Of a stretch of DNA of 64,000 nucleotides, positions 44,908 to 56,048 are shown one piece after another. How positions within the stretch are numbered: position 1 is the stretch's first letter; each line of letters begins with the position of its first letter. The notes below the pieces were generated by a model. That model saw nothing but the letters and a program-made list of their open reading frames with translations. It was not told where the DNA came from and did no database searches. Source of the DNA: Calliphora vicina (lineage: Eukaryota > Arthropoda > Insecta > Diptera > Calliphoridae); contig NC_088781.1 of the NCBI RefSeq assembly GCF_958450345.1, positions 117,502,431 through 117,566,430 on the forward strand. Reading direction: 5' to 3'. The translations under genes were made by a program, and so were the position numbers.

Positions 44908-46508
44908 CACGGTGCTAAGATGGGAAAAAACTTGGAAAACGACCTAGCGTAGGTTATAGGGCTTGCTGAGTACATTAGAAATTATGTCCAAAATTTCCAA
45001 AACACCCTCAGAAGTTATTCTGAAAAAACCGTTTTCAGTTATGTCCGTGAACTTATCGATCTGTAACTCAGTAAGTCTCTGGCCGACTTTAAATTTTTTA
45101 ACGGGCTTAAAAAGAAAACTGATTATGCTTTAAAATGACGTGCAATTTTTTATACATTTTTATACCCTTCACCAACATAGTGGGGAGATGTTTGTAACGC
45201 TCAAAAATATTAGTCTAACACCCACCTTAAAGTATACCGATCGACTTAGAATCACTTTCTGAGTCGATTAAGCGATGTCCGTCCGTCCGTCTGGTCGGCT
45301 GGCTGGCTGTCCATGTAAACCTTGTGTGCAGAGTACAGGTCGCAATTTTAAAGATATTTCGATCAAATTTGGTACATATTATTTGTTTGGCTCAAGGACC
45401 AAGCCTATTGAAACTGGCTGAAATCGGTCCACTATTTCACCTAGCCCCCATACAAATGTCCTCCCGAAATTGGACTTTATCGGTCATAAATGTATCTCCA
45501 CAAATTCCGCTCCAAATAAGTTTTATATACACAAAATACATGTCACCAAATTTTGTTACGATCGGTCCATAATTAGTCATAGCTCCCATATAGACCCGCT
45601 TCCGAAAATCACTTTAACGTGCATAAATCGCTTAAAAATGTTGGTAAACACACAAAATTCAGCATAGTTAACTTTAATATAGACATAAATCACACGACCT
45701 AATTTCATGGTGATCGGTCCATAATTGGTCATAGCCCCCATATAACCCCACTTCCAAAAATCACTCAAAAATATAAATTATTGAAATTTTAAAAGAAAAT
45801 TTTTTTTTGCTCTTTTACTTAGTGTAGGGTATTATATGGTCGGGCTTGACCGACCATACTTTCTTACTTGTTTAGTTATAAGTATTGTTTTTGTTAAGAA
45901 TATCTAAAAGAAAATCAAAATTTATCAACTTTTTTGAATTTAATCGCTTTTCATTGCTTATTTTGATATTGAAGCTTATAGAAATTTATACCAACGTATT
46001 AAGGAAATTTAGTTCTTAACAAACCATCGTTTTAATAAGTCAAATCGGATGAAAATTGTAAAAGTTATTCAACTTTTCATTAACACCTTTTTTAGTATTT
46101 TCTGCAATTTTTAATTTACAAGGTTAATTTTGTGGAACTTTTTTCGAAAATGTTTAATAACTTTTGCAAGTATAAACCGATGTTAACAACTAATATCTCG
46201 TTTGTATACATAAAACTATTTATAAAAACTTAAAAAATTTCTAGGAACATAGATCTTATATTTTATGAAAGTTTAATTCTTTACCTAACTATAATTGTTA
46301 AAAATTTTGAAATCGGTCTAAAACTGTATGAGTTAGAGGTACTAAAGTACTACGACCTACCCTGAAACAGTTTTTTCAAAATAACTAAAAATTTTGAGGG
46401 TGTTTCAAAATCTTTGAAAACGGTTTTAGTATGTCCTCACCTATGCCTACAACCTCCACTAGGTGGCTTTTCAAGTTCTGACAAAAAGTGTCACTTTGTA
46501 GCAGAGTG
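44908..46508. mobile_element. Long-inverted-repeat element K with nested A
   Basis: Left arm (44908-45110) and inverted right arm (about 46330-46508) share CACCCTCAGAAG/AAAATTTTGAGGGTG, GAAAAAACCGTTTT and CCTAGCGTAGGTTATAGG / CCTAGTGGAGGTTGTAGG. Ends read CACGGTGCTA and, inverted, CACTCTGCTA. A complete A element sits in the middle. Ends resemble CACNNTG but the flanking bases do not form a 5-bp duplication, so class is unknown. Confidence 0.6.
45161..45873 (+). mobile_element. A-family element, copy 8 (nested in K)
   Basis: TATACCCTTCACCAACATAG start (a C-like TTCACC variant), GTCCGTCCGTCTGG and GGCTGGCTG microsatellite, internal units, and hairpin TATGGTCGG/CCGACCATA near 45835-45860. A deletion removes GGGTATTATGCG near the 5' end. 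Confidence 0.88.
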
Positions 46509-46814
46509 TAATTTTCAAAATTGTCAAATATTTAATTAAAAAAATTATGGTTCACATTTTTTCGTTGAAATTTAATGAATAAACCTATAATTAAAACAAT
46601 TATTATATATTTAGTAACATAGTATTACTGAATTTAATTTGACTGAGATAATCATTTTGAAATTTTTACTAAATAAAATGGACTTATCACTTTTTCATAT
46701 TTATAGTTATTAAATATTAACAATTCCTGACTACTAAAAACTAAAAATTATAAATGTACATTATTGGATATTTTATGCTTTCTACATATAAAACTGTATT
46801 TTTTAAATGTCCTT

Positions 46815-46940
46815 TCAATGTCGGTTAACCGGTTAAACTGATTTTTTCAAAGTCGATTAACCGAAAAACCGGTTTTCTAAAAAAGGCCAATTTTCGGTTA
46901 ACCGACAAACCGGTTTTTTAAAAAGTCGGTTTTTTATCTC
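46815..46940. repeat. AACCGGTT-rich array 4
   Basis: GTCGGTTAACCGGTTAAACTG, TTAACCGAAAAACCGGTTTT and ATTTTCGGTTAACCGACAAA; direct-repeat relation to array 3. Confidence 0.7.
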
Positions 46941-47475
46941 TTAAGTGATACGGGCTTTTTTCTCCATGACCCCTCTTGGCAGCATTTGGCTTCCACAAAG
47001 TATCTCCATATACGATTTCTTTGCAGTTGATATTCGCGTATTTCTAATGTAGATTTCACTGTCCTAGTTATTGGAGTATCGTGCGTCTCCATGTAAGATG
47101 TTGCCATTAGAACCAATCTATTGTTATTTTGTATCAGTTTCGTTAAACGGTTGTTGTTCCATCTAAGTAGATAATTTGCCTGCTGTAGCGGGTCCAAGGA
47201 TAAATGTCGTTCAGTTGTTGAGAGACGGGAATTACAGTAGAATTGCCTTGTACATGTATCACGTTAAGAAATCCTCTTGACTATCCTCCGTCTATAGTCT
47301 CTGTTACTACCAACAAAACTATTCGGTCCCGAAATAACCCAAATATCCTTTCGATGATACCATTCATATGACGATTCCCACTCAGACATCTAAAACAAGC
47401 AAACAATTTTGCCAACCAAAAAAAAAGTAGTTTGAAAGCTAACAGTTTAGGGTTATTAAAACTGGAGCAATACAC
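46941..47475 (-). other. Unrecognised minus-strand frames, possibly decayed mobile-element coding DNA
   Basis: An 87-residue frame (46934-47197) with DPLQQANYLLRWNNNRLTKL and LEIREYQLQRNRIWRYFVEA has a less biased composition than most chance frames here, and the upstream frame carries GNRHMNGIIERIFGLFRDRI. I recognise no family. It is bounded by array 4 and the next mariner relic. It may be part of an unidentified retroelement. Confidence 0.2.
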
Positions 47476-47519
47476 GAAAGTACAATGCCTTTCATGCTAA
47501 ATGATGAATAACATTTTCA

Positions 47520-48080
47520 CATTGATGGCTTTGCCGAATTTGGGTTTCAGAGAAACGAAATATGATTCTCGAAAAACAAATGCATCCTCAACGCTGTTGA
47601 GCAGATTTTGAGCTGGAGTTATTATTGGACCATGGCTGGTCAAGCAGTGATTATAAGTAGTTACTGTTCGTCGTGATGCTGATGTAGACGACATGTGGTT
47701 TCAACAAGACGGTGCTACATGATGTACAGCCCGTGAATAAGACACTTCCTGGTCGTGTACTCTCTCGTTTTCGTAATCGGAATTGGCCCCATAGAAGTGT
47801 GATTTGACAACATTGGATTTATTTGGAGTCAGAAATCTATTCCAAGAAGTCCAAAACCACAGCCCGTGAATGAGACACTTCCTGGTCGTGTACTCTCTCG
47901 TTTTCGTGATCGGAATTGGCCCCTTAGATCGTGTGATTTGACAACATTGGATTTATTTGGAATAATAAATCTATTCCAAGAAGTCCACAGCCATTGAAGA
48001 AAGAAATTTAATACAGCATCAATGAAATTCAGCCACATTAATGAAAGATGGTCATGGAAAGAGCTATTAGGACAAAGCTA
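47520..48080 (+). pseudogene. mariner-type transposase relic with internal duplication
   Basis: Plus-strand frames: GVIIGPWL, DVDDMWFQQDGAT, then PGRVLSRFRNRNWP and SCDLTTLDLFG, matching the WFQQDGA...WPPRSCDLTPLD block with the third catalytic Asp. The second block is duplicated in tandem: CAGCCCGTGAAT(A/G)AGACACT at 47727 and 47860 (133 bp apart). Multiple stops. N-terminal half lost. Confidence 0.8.
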
Positions 48081-48089
48081 TTGAATGCC

Positions 48090-48300
48090 ATTTTAGAGCA
48101 GCTGTACCCCTACGTTTTAAGATTTCAGAGATCGAAAAGGACATTGTTGATTTAAATTCCAAGAAAACAGCTGGTATTAAAAAAATGAGTAAATCAATGA
48201 CATGATTCCTAAGCCAGGAAAAGACCACCCAAAAGTAGAATCCTATAGACCCATTAGCCTGTTACATAATATATCAAAGTTATTTGAGAAGATACACAAG
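48090..48300 (+). pseudogene. jockey-type reverse transcriptase fragment
   Basis: Frames give DLNSKKTAGI and, after a shift, MIPKPGKDHPKVESYRPISL with LHNISKLFEK. The P-K-P-G-K-D...Y-R-P-I-S-L-L block is an RT landmark of jockey-clade LINEs, also seen at about 32875 in the larger copy. It follows the mariner relic directly. Confidence 0.75.
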
Positions 48301-48789
48301 TGTTTTCGTTTGTTTATATATATTCAATATCGGAATCCCTTTTAGCGATTCGTAATGGTTCATTCTATATTTTAAGCTTCCTATGATAATCCTTCCAGAA
48401 TGCTGTGTTTCCAGCTTCCTGGTTTTATTATTGAGATTTTTAAATTCCCCTAAACTTTATCCAAGGGTTCTTTCTTAAGGAACGTCTGTTTCGTAGATGA
48501 AAGCACTCCTCAAATGTTGTTAAAATTTCAGTAGTCAATCTTCTCACAACCATATCATCTAATTTTGATCTAAACTTGCTCAATGATGGGTGCTCTAATC
48601 TTAGAAAAATGTAGATATTGTCTTGTTTTGTGTTAGTTTGAGCAAATATTTGGAAGTATGAGGATTTTATTATGTCGAAGTTTCATGATCTTTTCATGAC
48701 TCCAGATCTCATCTTAACTGAGGTGAGATTGGAATTGAATGAACTTAATACGGTTCTACCTTGTGTTGGATGCTTAGATATGAGAAGTT
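48301..48789. other. Unassigned DNA
   Basis: An 79-residue plus frame starting at 48672 runs into the Helitron relic and has no recognised motif before it. No gene supported. Confidence 0.4.
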
Positions 48790-49571
48790 CCGGAAATGTC
48801 TGTCGCCATCTGTGGGCCAATTTCCTTATCTATAACGATCCAGAATATATATATATATATATTTGGTGTGGTCGCAAATCAAAAACCAAAAAAAAAAAAA
48901 ACAGGCATTGATATAAACACAACCAAATCACTGAAGAGATGGAAAAGAAGAGCAGATGCAACAGCTGCGGAACGCGAATCACGTCTTCAGGAAAATCGGG
49001 TAAAAGCATCTGTGTCTAGAGACGAGGAAACAGAAAGAGAACGCGAATCACTTCTGGAGGAAAATCGCGAAAGGGTCTAGAGCCGCAGAAACGGAATTAA
49101 GGCTTCAGCAAATGCATCGCAGTGCATCTTCATCGAGAGCTACAGAGACACTCGAACAGCATATCGAAAGACTAGAAGCCAATCGCTCCGGAATGGCTCG
49201 ATCAAGCGAAAGAATCGATTTAAAGTTGGCGGCATTTTATTACAATAAGATTGATGGCTACAGAAATCACAAGGACGTACTGGTTGGTGCAATGAACTTT
49301 GCTTACATTGCTGCGCCTTGAAGATCCCTAAGGAATCTACGGTAATGTGCTACTCGAACGGTAACGTTGTTCTGCACCAATTATTGAGCCGAAAATATAA
49401 CTAATGCTTTCAAATGGCGTCCTTCGGTACTTAGGGTTAACAAATATCGTAAACAACGTCGGCTGCATGCCTACTTTTAAAATTCTATGCCAAATGTACC
49501 CCAGAATTGGATCATTGCAATATAAAACAGATGTTTTCTAAGGGCCAGTAACGCGGACCGGGTTCAGCTAG
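48790..49571 (+). pseudogene. Helitron relic: replicase N-terminal region and 3' terminus
   Basis: The frame at 48900-49080 reads KRWKRRADATAAERESRLQE, NRVKASVSRDEETERERESL; out of frame beyond a stop: LEANRSGMARSSERIDLKLA, AFYYNKIDGYRNHKDVLVGA. Serial R-L-x-x-N-R/x-S repeats followed by F-x-Y-x-x-x-x-Y-x-x-H are the zinc-finger-like leader of Helitron replicases. The 3' end reads GGACCGGGTTCAGCTAG (CTAG at 49568-49571) with an imperfect GGGCC/GGACC hairpin. A TA dinucleotide tract lies at about 48845-48861. Rep and helicase motifs are deleted. Confidence 0.75.
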
Positions 49572-49589
49572 TTAAATAATATTTTCTGT

Positions 49590-50060
49590 CAGTACATCGA
49601 AGGCAGTACAATCGACAATACGAGACCGTATCTTAGCTCTTTCTCATAAAACTTCATTATCCAGTCGCTTCGTATGTCACTTAAGGAGACACCAACATTG
49701 AAATTTGTTTCATAGTTATAGAAAATATTTCGATGATTTTATGTTTAGACAATCTGATAAACTCATCTTCTTCGACATTGTCGTTATGACCCTGTATCCC
49801 TAGCCATATTTTCAAGAGATGAGTGGCAGTCCAGTGACTATTTCGGTATCCTAATTATTATTATTATTTGTGTGGCTATACTACTTCGCCCAACAGGACA
49901 CCAACAGTAGAAAATTACAAAGCACGTGATCAGAGGTCTCATTATCTGTCGCTCAAAATCTGCACGGTTTTTCCAACATTGGTGAACGCAAATTAAGCGC
50001 GGTAAACAGTCCGACAAGTATTCTTAAATCGCCATTTCCGTTTATTTTTCTGGTCAGAGA
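49590..50060 (-). pseudogene. LINE C-terminal relic (RNase H region and cysteine motif)
   Basis: Minus-strand pieces: NGDLRILVGLFTALNLRSPM, then NETSDHVLCNF (usual E-T-S-x-H-x-x-C motif after RNase H), and further on IWLGIQGHNDNVEEDEFIRL (usual W-x-P-G-H-x-x-x-x-G-N-E-x-A-D-E-L end of RNase H) and SDIRSDW. In intact I/R1/LOA-type LINEs the RNase H block precedes the L-R-x-L-V-G block; here the order along the strand is reversed, so the relic is rearranged or two fragments are joined. Confidence 0.55.
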
Positions 50061-51825
50061 AATAAACTGAAAATTCTTTAGATTTGTTCCGTGACATTAC
50101 ACATAAGCTGTCAATTTCATAATTTAATCTAATTCTAGAACCACAAACAGAGAAATTCGTTTAGTTTAGTTCAATTAGTCAATGTATCCCTTATAGGCGG
50201 TAACTGAAACTAATGTCTGCTCTGTTGGCTGACTCCAATTTATACATTTTGGGTCATTTGACATGTATGTAGTTATGCAGCTGATCAAGTAACCAGTCAG
50301 GTAGCTAGTAAGGTAACTGACTCTTCATAACTTGTATGTGAATCCAAGGCATTGACTACTTTGGACCAGCTATCGGACAGTCTCATTGTAATCCAAACTA
50401 GTAAGGTAACTAGTAATCACTAAATAATAGTTAAAATCACTAGTTCGGGATAGTCTCCTAGAACTGCCGGAATATAACTCTTCTCTTTCATACGTAGCAA
50501 GTATTGACACCAGAACCTCATCTTTCTCTCCACAATTATTAAAATGGTTACGAACTTTCTTATTTCCCTGCTTCATTTATTTCCAAATATTTTTCATATC
50601 TTCACCACAACAACTGCCCACCGAACAGCTGCCATAAATATTCTTTTACACTTCTCTCAATTTAGACACTCTTTACAATTTCTTTATGCTCAAAGAAACC
50701 CAAACTGCTGGAAAAAAATGCTTCATTAAAATTGTTGCCAAAAAAGATTTTGTTAACAAATTCGTAATTAAGAGTTTAAAAAGTAATTGACGGACACTCA
50801 TTGAGTCTATTTGAACAGTATAATTAGAATTTCTTGTATTTTTAAGAGGCCAATAAATATAGTATTGAATGTTTCACGATTACAGTATCGATTTCAAATG
50901 AAAGGTAAATTATAATGAAAAGGTATTTAATTAACTTGTAATTACATTGAGAAGTTTATTTAATAAAGGGAGTATTATTGGAATAATTTTTCTAATGAAA
51001 TTATTATAAGTTTGTTTAAGAAATTTTCTTGAAAAAAGAAAATTGCAAAGGTTTTATGTTTAAATAAAAGAAAATGTGGTAAATATTGGAATGGTTTTTC
51101 CTCACAGAATTCAAAGCAATTTTATAAGAAAATTAAGAAATTGTTATTTAAAAAGAAACATATAAAAGTTGTATTAATTGATACAAAAAGTGGTAAATGT
51201 AAAGCAATATTTTGTTCAAAATAAATAGTAATAAATTCAGCAGAATTTAGCTAAAAGGAAACTGTATCAAAATATCAAACAGTCCAATTTATTATTATGT
51301 AAGTTTACTTAAATAATTTGAAATATTGTAATAGTTAATAATTGTTTTAATATCTTACTTGTTACTCAACTTTATTACTAAACGTTTTAAATTGTTTTCT
51401 GTCGTTTTACATGAAAGTGAAAATAAATTATTAAAATGCTGGTTATATCTGTTCATATGCAACCAAATTTAGTTCAATTTCATAAATTGTCTTAAAAATT
51501 ATGTTTATTGTGGTCATTGTTTAAATCTCCAGCAACTTTGTAATGGAGTCACAGCAGGTGGAGACAGAAAATACCCACGCTAATTTAAATTGTTTAATTT
51601 AATAATAATTTAAATGAAAATATGAGTTTGAGAAATGAAGTTGGTAAAGTTTTTACTAGATGTTACTCTACAGTAAGCATGTAAAGTGTTGTAAATAATA
51701 ACAAATGAAAAAAATATAATAATAAGTCGACACCAGTAGTTTTGGAGAATGAGTAAAGATCCCATGAATACAATAAAATATGAGATTAGTGTGGAAGTAC
51801 TTTGAATCACTGGTTTGTGAATAAA
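50061..51825. other. A+T-rich unassigned DNA
   Basis: No gene. Around 50285-50415 ACTAGTAAGGTAACT recurs in two or three variants, a minor local repeat. Confidence 0.5.
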
Positions 51826-52640
51826 AAAACATTTAAGTTTTCAACATAGTCTTCTTTGAGCTGAATACACTTTATCCAATGTTTCTCCAGGTCATAAAAA
51901 TAGGCATTTGATGACCGATTCACCCCGAGAATCATAATGTTTTTATTGCTGTTTGGTGTCTGGTATGTTGTGGTGGATCCACTTTACGTTCACAATTGAG
52001 GAGCCGCAGAACAAAAGGTACTTTTTCGAATTTTTTTAGAAATTGAGTTTTTGGTATTTTTATAATATTTGGGTTGAAATTTTCTAGACAAAATCAATTT
52101 TCCAAAATTTTTAAATTTTCCAAAAAGTTCCTTTTGTTCTGCAGCTCCTCAATTACTAAATGGGGCAAAAACACGTCCATATTTCGGTTGAACAACGCCA
52201 AACACTTTTGCAAATTTGACACATGTTTGCACAATCGCAACTGATTGTGAGCAAATGCGCCAGCCACAGTGCGGAAAGCTTTCTCATAACCAAGTGATCA
52301 TTAAAAATTGAAACCACTAAGCCATGCGAGATGCTTATTGCTTCCACAATCTCTCGCACTTACAATCATCGATCGGCCAGCATCATATCTTCAAGTTTCC
52401 TATTGTTTCGGGTGTAGAGACCTCAACTGGGCCGTAACGAAATCCAGTAAACCACTTTTTTACCATTGAAATTGATGGTGCAGGGTTCCCATAGTATTTT
52501 GAAGCTTAGCCTTGGTTTGAGTGGTTGGTTTTTCCTCAAAAACTAGTGCTTAAGAGCACATGGAATTCACTTTTTCCATTTTCTCCTCAAGTCATGATGT
52601 AGTCTGCTATCAATGGCTGCCAATCACAAACTGTATGACG
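51826..52640 (-). pseudogene. mariner transposase relic, mellifera-like type
   Basis: Starts with ATG at 52579 (minus): MEKVNSM and related, then YYGNPAPSISMVKKWFTGFR, VEVSTPETIGNLKI, IVEAISISHGLVVSIFNDHL and MRKLSALWLAHLL (DNA-binding domain). After a 161-bp MITE come KWIHHNIPDTKQQ and, near the end, LEKHWIKCIQLKEDYVENL. These are the two helix-turn-helix domains, the DEKWIHHYTPETKQQ catalytic block and the C-terminal D-K-C-x-x-L-x-G-D-Y-V-E-K motif. The second half of the catalytic core is deleted and stops are frequent. Confidence 0.88.
51994..52154. mobile_element. 161-bp MITE inserted in the mariner
   Basis: Inverted arms of about 33 bp: GAGGAGCCGCAGAACAAAAG and the inverse of GAGGAGCTGCAGAACAAAAG. 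AATT flanks both ends (51994-51997 and 52151-52154) as a candidate 4-bp duplication, or an AATT-containing inverted end. Non-coding. It splits the transposase between the DNA-binding domain and the catalytic block. Confidence 0.78.
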
Positions 52641-52919
52641 CAGCTTGTTCAATTTTTGATAAGACTTATCTGACAGTTGCCTGTTGACATTTGCACTGCT
52701 GCACTTTTAGTTAAGAGGCGGGAAATTCAAAAATTCAGTGACTTATTGACCCGCCCTGCAGAAAAAGCGGAGAGTGATAAGAAAATGTGAAATTCCTAGA
52801 ATACAATAGCTTCAGATAGGCGTATGGTCGCATTTTCTACTTGAAACACAAAAATGTAAATTTTATTTAAAAATTGTTCTGTATTCGAAAGATCAATATT
52901 AATATTTCCAAATGATTTC

Positions 52920-53535
52920 GGTCATCTAGAAACCTTGACAAAGCTCATTCTGGACGTCCAATTTTGGACCACTCTTTCGAGCATTGCTGGCCGTATTTCA
53001 TGAATAACACTTACAATGTTGGCGTCCATGGCATAAATTGTTGCTGTTTTATCAGCATAAACCAGTGACTTCATGTTACCCTACAGGAAATGATCGAGAA
53101 GTATCAAGTCACACGACCTCGGAGGACAATTGACAAGATCATTACTCGAAATCAAGTTATCGCCAAATTCCTGTTGAAACCACATCTCGCCCGGTAATGA
53201 TATCCATTGTCCGTAACAGGAACTCAGGCTTCATTTTTGAAGTAATAAGGTCCGATGATAGCAACAACGATGCACTTTTCTGGATGTAATGAAGTCTGTA
53301 GGGTCTCTATATGCGGCAAATTTGTTTATTAAAAAACCCGATAAGCCAAAAATGAGCCTCATTGTTGAACACAAATTTTGCTATAAAACAGTCGTCTATA
53401 AGTTGCGTGAATCGATGACTGATTTCCAAAGTAAATTTGTATAATTTGGTAGAGTTGTTCAAGTGTCAATCTATTCATGAGGATTTTGCAGAGTATACTG
53501 ATCATAAATATCAAATTATTTTGGGCTTAAAGAAC
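52920..53535 (-). pseudogene. mariner-type transposase relic (GIIGPYFF lineage), nearly full span
   Basis: Minus strand: leader GTGTTCTTTAAGCCCAAAAT and TATGATCAGTATACTCTGC; N terminus NRLTLEQL and IYFGNQSSIHATYRR; then FVFNNEAHFWLIGFF, VVAIIGPYYFKNEA and VPVTDNGYHY; WFQQEFGDNLISSNDL; CPPRSCDLILLDHFL; KSLVYADKTATIYAMDANIV; and MLERVVQNWTSRMSF. Almost every region of the family is represented, but with frameshifts, stops and a deletion between the N-terminal domain and the core. Confidence 0.88.
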
Positions 53536-53639
53536 ACTCGTTAAATTAGTTTTATCTAAGATGACAATATCCGTAAATGTTAATGATTTGATAATGCCTG
53601 ATTGCTTTATTAATCATCAAAATTACCACCCGGTTTGAG

Positions 53640-53960
53640 GGAGATTTTGGGTAGGAGTGATCCTACTTGGACCATACTTCTTTGAAAATGAGACTGGTCA
53701 AGCTGTGACTGTTACTTGTGCTCGATATCGCGACATATTTATTTCTGTGTAAATTGGATGATATTGATGTGGTTCAGATCGCGAAACATCATAACATATA
53801 TCCTGGTCGTGTAGTCTCTCATATCGGTATTTCGGATCTAATTTAACAACATTGTGTTATTTGAAGTGAGTGATATATGCCAACCAGTCTAAAACTACCC
53901 GCACAACGAAATTCAAATTTATGCAAAATGGTCGTGGAGTCCATTTTCCCGATATGCTTT
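53640..53960 (+). pseudogene. mariner-type transposase relic
   Basis: Frames: AVTVTCARYRDIF (G-x-x-Y-R-x-M block), ARNIITYPGRVV and SHIGISDL, then TTLCYLK and ANQSKTTRTTKFKFMQNGRG. Same lineage as its minus-strand neighbour but in opposite orientation and more decayed. Confidence 0.6.
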
Positions 53961-54109
53961 TCCTACATAAACCAATTTTGTCTACATTAGATTAAACTAG
54001 CATAACACGGTGCACTTCGCTACCCCTACCCTAGTAAAATTAAAAAATATAAATGATTTCTGATACAACCTAACTACGTACAATGGGACGAAAATAACAC
54101 ATGCAAAAT

Positions 54110-54830
54110 ATAACTAACTAATTTGGTATGGGAGATACCACTCCACTGTTCTGATCCAGCCATTTTTAAATCTTTTGTGTAAAAAAATAACTCATATCAA
54201 GCTTTATTTTAACTTTCCTTTATAAGGGAGGTGTCATTCCTAATACGCCGATCACGCTTAGCTAAACTTCGCACAGGGATCAGGAATAAATGCGTTTTTA
54301 GCTAACATCCGTAGGATGGTAATAAATTGACCATTTTCAGACAATCTCTGTAAAATGGTAAGAGAGCTATGCGGACAAAGTTTGAATAACCTTGCAGTCA
54401 TTACTTTGTATGGAAGGTGATTCGCCTCCTTTTCCGACCCCTCCCATTTTGGTTCCTCAGATATTCGAAATCAATATTTACTCTGTATGGGAGGTGCTAC
54501 GCCCTCTAATCTAATTCCGTCTATATTCAGCTAAACTCCGCACAGTAATAAGAATTTAATTCGTAAAAAGTTTAAACACTTTTACAATTATAGTTCTACA
54601 GATATTCGAAATTAATTATTTACTTTGCATAGGGCCACGCCCACTATTCAAATCCCGAACAATTTTAGCAAAACTATGCAAAATAATAAATGAGCCATTT
54701 AGACTAAGTTTGAAGAATCTAGCAATTATAATTCACAAAATAGTTAGAAATAACTATTTAATTTATATGGAGGTGACTCACCATTTCTTCCGACCCGTCC
54801 CATTTTGTTATTAAACTTCATGCCGTGATA
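54110..54830. repeat. Degenerate tandem repeat with TTTGTATGGGAGGTG motif
   Basis: TATGG(G/A)AGGTG-type words recur near 54139, 54222, 54411, 54487 and 54768. GATATTCGAAAT(C/T)AATATTTACT recurs at about 54460 and 54605, and GCTAAACT.CGCACAG at 54265 and 54530. Units are about 150-190 bp and strongly diverged. The motif resembles the array at 23743-24175. Confidence 0.6.
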
Positions 54831-54856
54831 AGAAATTGATTCGTATGAAGTATTTA

Positions 54857-54958
54857 CCCCCATATGCATAAACAGTTTTTAAATATGTCAAAGGTTTATA
54901 AAACACATTTTGAATGGAAATTTTGTTAAATTTAAAAATTGTTTATGCATATGGGAGT
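54857..54958. repeat. Short hairpin, CCCATATGCATAAACA arms
   Basis: Arms of about 30 bp (CCCCATATGCATAAACAGTT and inverse) separated by about 40 bp. Non-coding; a small MITE or chance foldback at the edge of the tandem array. Confidence 0.6.
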
Positions 54959-55876
54959 TAGAAAACAAACAAAAAACACATTCAAAATATAGTTTTTTAA
55001 CTGACTTTGAATTACTAAAGTCTTCTTCTTTATTTTCTATAACAACTCTAACTTAAAACAGAGCGAAATCAATACTCTTATTTATTTACAACAAATTGGA
55101 CAAACACGCATTGCTTTGTTTACATTTTAGCTTAAGGTTCACATGTACACGTTTTTGGATATGTGTTAGTAACATCTTTAAACGCTTATAACTCCTAAAA
55201 AACTGAACCGATTTCAATAAAATATATAATCTGCACTTCTGTGAATAAATCCCTTTAAAATTTTATATTTCTTGCCCAAATTGAATGTATAATGTGAGCG
55301 TAAAAGGGGTCTAAAGAAATCGACATGCCTATTAATATTATGATAAAAAATCTAAAGAACATTTTTGAATTTTAACTAGGTATTATTCTTGGTACTCATA
55401 CGATTATTTCGAAGACCTTTCAACAGTGGGTCGAGTTACAAATCCTTTGGTTTTGATGAAATTCAGATGACAATTATGTCGCCTTTACTATTTCTAACTT
55501 TTTTTAGAAAATTCACAAAGCGGCCATCTTTAGAGCACAATGAAATATAAAATAATCAATAGCTGCATTTACATTATCTGTGTTGAAAGTTATGTTATGT
55601 CTTAAAACCCAATAATTTATCAAATCACTCTATATGTGAGAACCTTTTCAAAATCGTTACACATTTATTCAACTAAAATGAGAACTCAGATAGTTATGAC
55701 AAATTTGTTGATTTATTTTTTATTTCTTCTTGGATCAGCACTCAGGGTATGAGCCTAACTCATGTTAAGAATTTTGTTGGAACTTGGAAATATGTAATGG
55801 GAGGGAGGAAAGAGGGAGTAGTGTTTGTGGACATTCGATTTGAACATTCCTAAATTGAAAGTGACAGCAAAGACTT
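54959..55876. other. Unassigned DNA
   Basis: No gene or repeat recognised. Confidence 0.45.
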
Positions 55877-56048
55877 CAGCGCACAGTGGTTGCGCCCATA
55901 CGACAAAAATAAAAAATAAGTTGGTAATAAATTGGTGGTCTAGCGAAATAAATAATCGAAAATGTCAAATTATTCTATTTTAATTTTTTTTTTGAAAATT
56001 TCTAACGGTACTTTTGAAATAAAAGCAATTGAAATGTGAACATGCATA

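Noticed and set aside
48672..48911. 79-residue frame as a host gene start
   Set aside because: It has no motif before about 48900 and runs through a TA microsatellite into Helitron-derived sequence.
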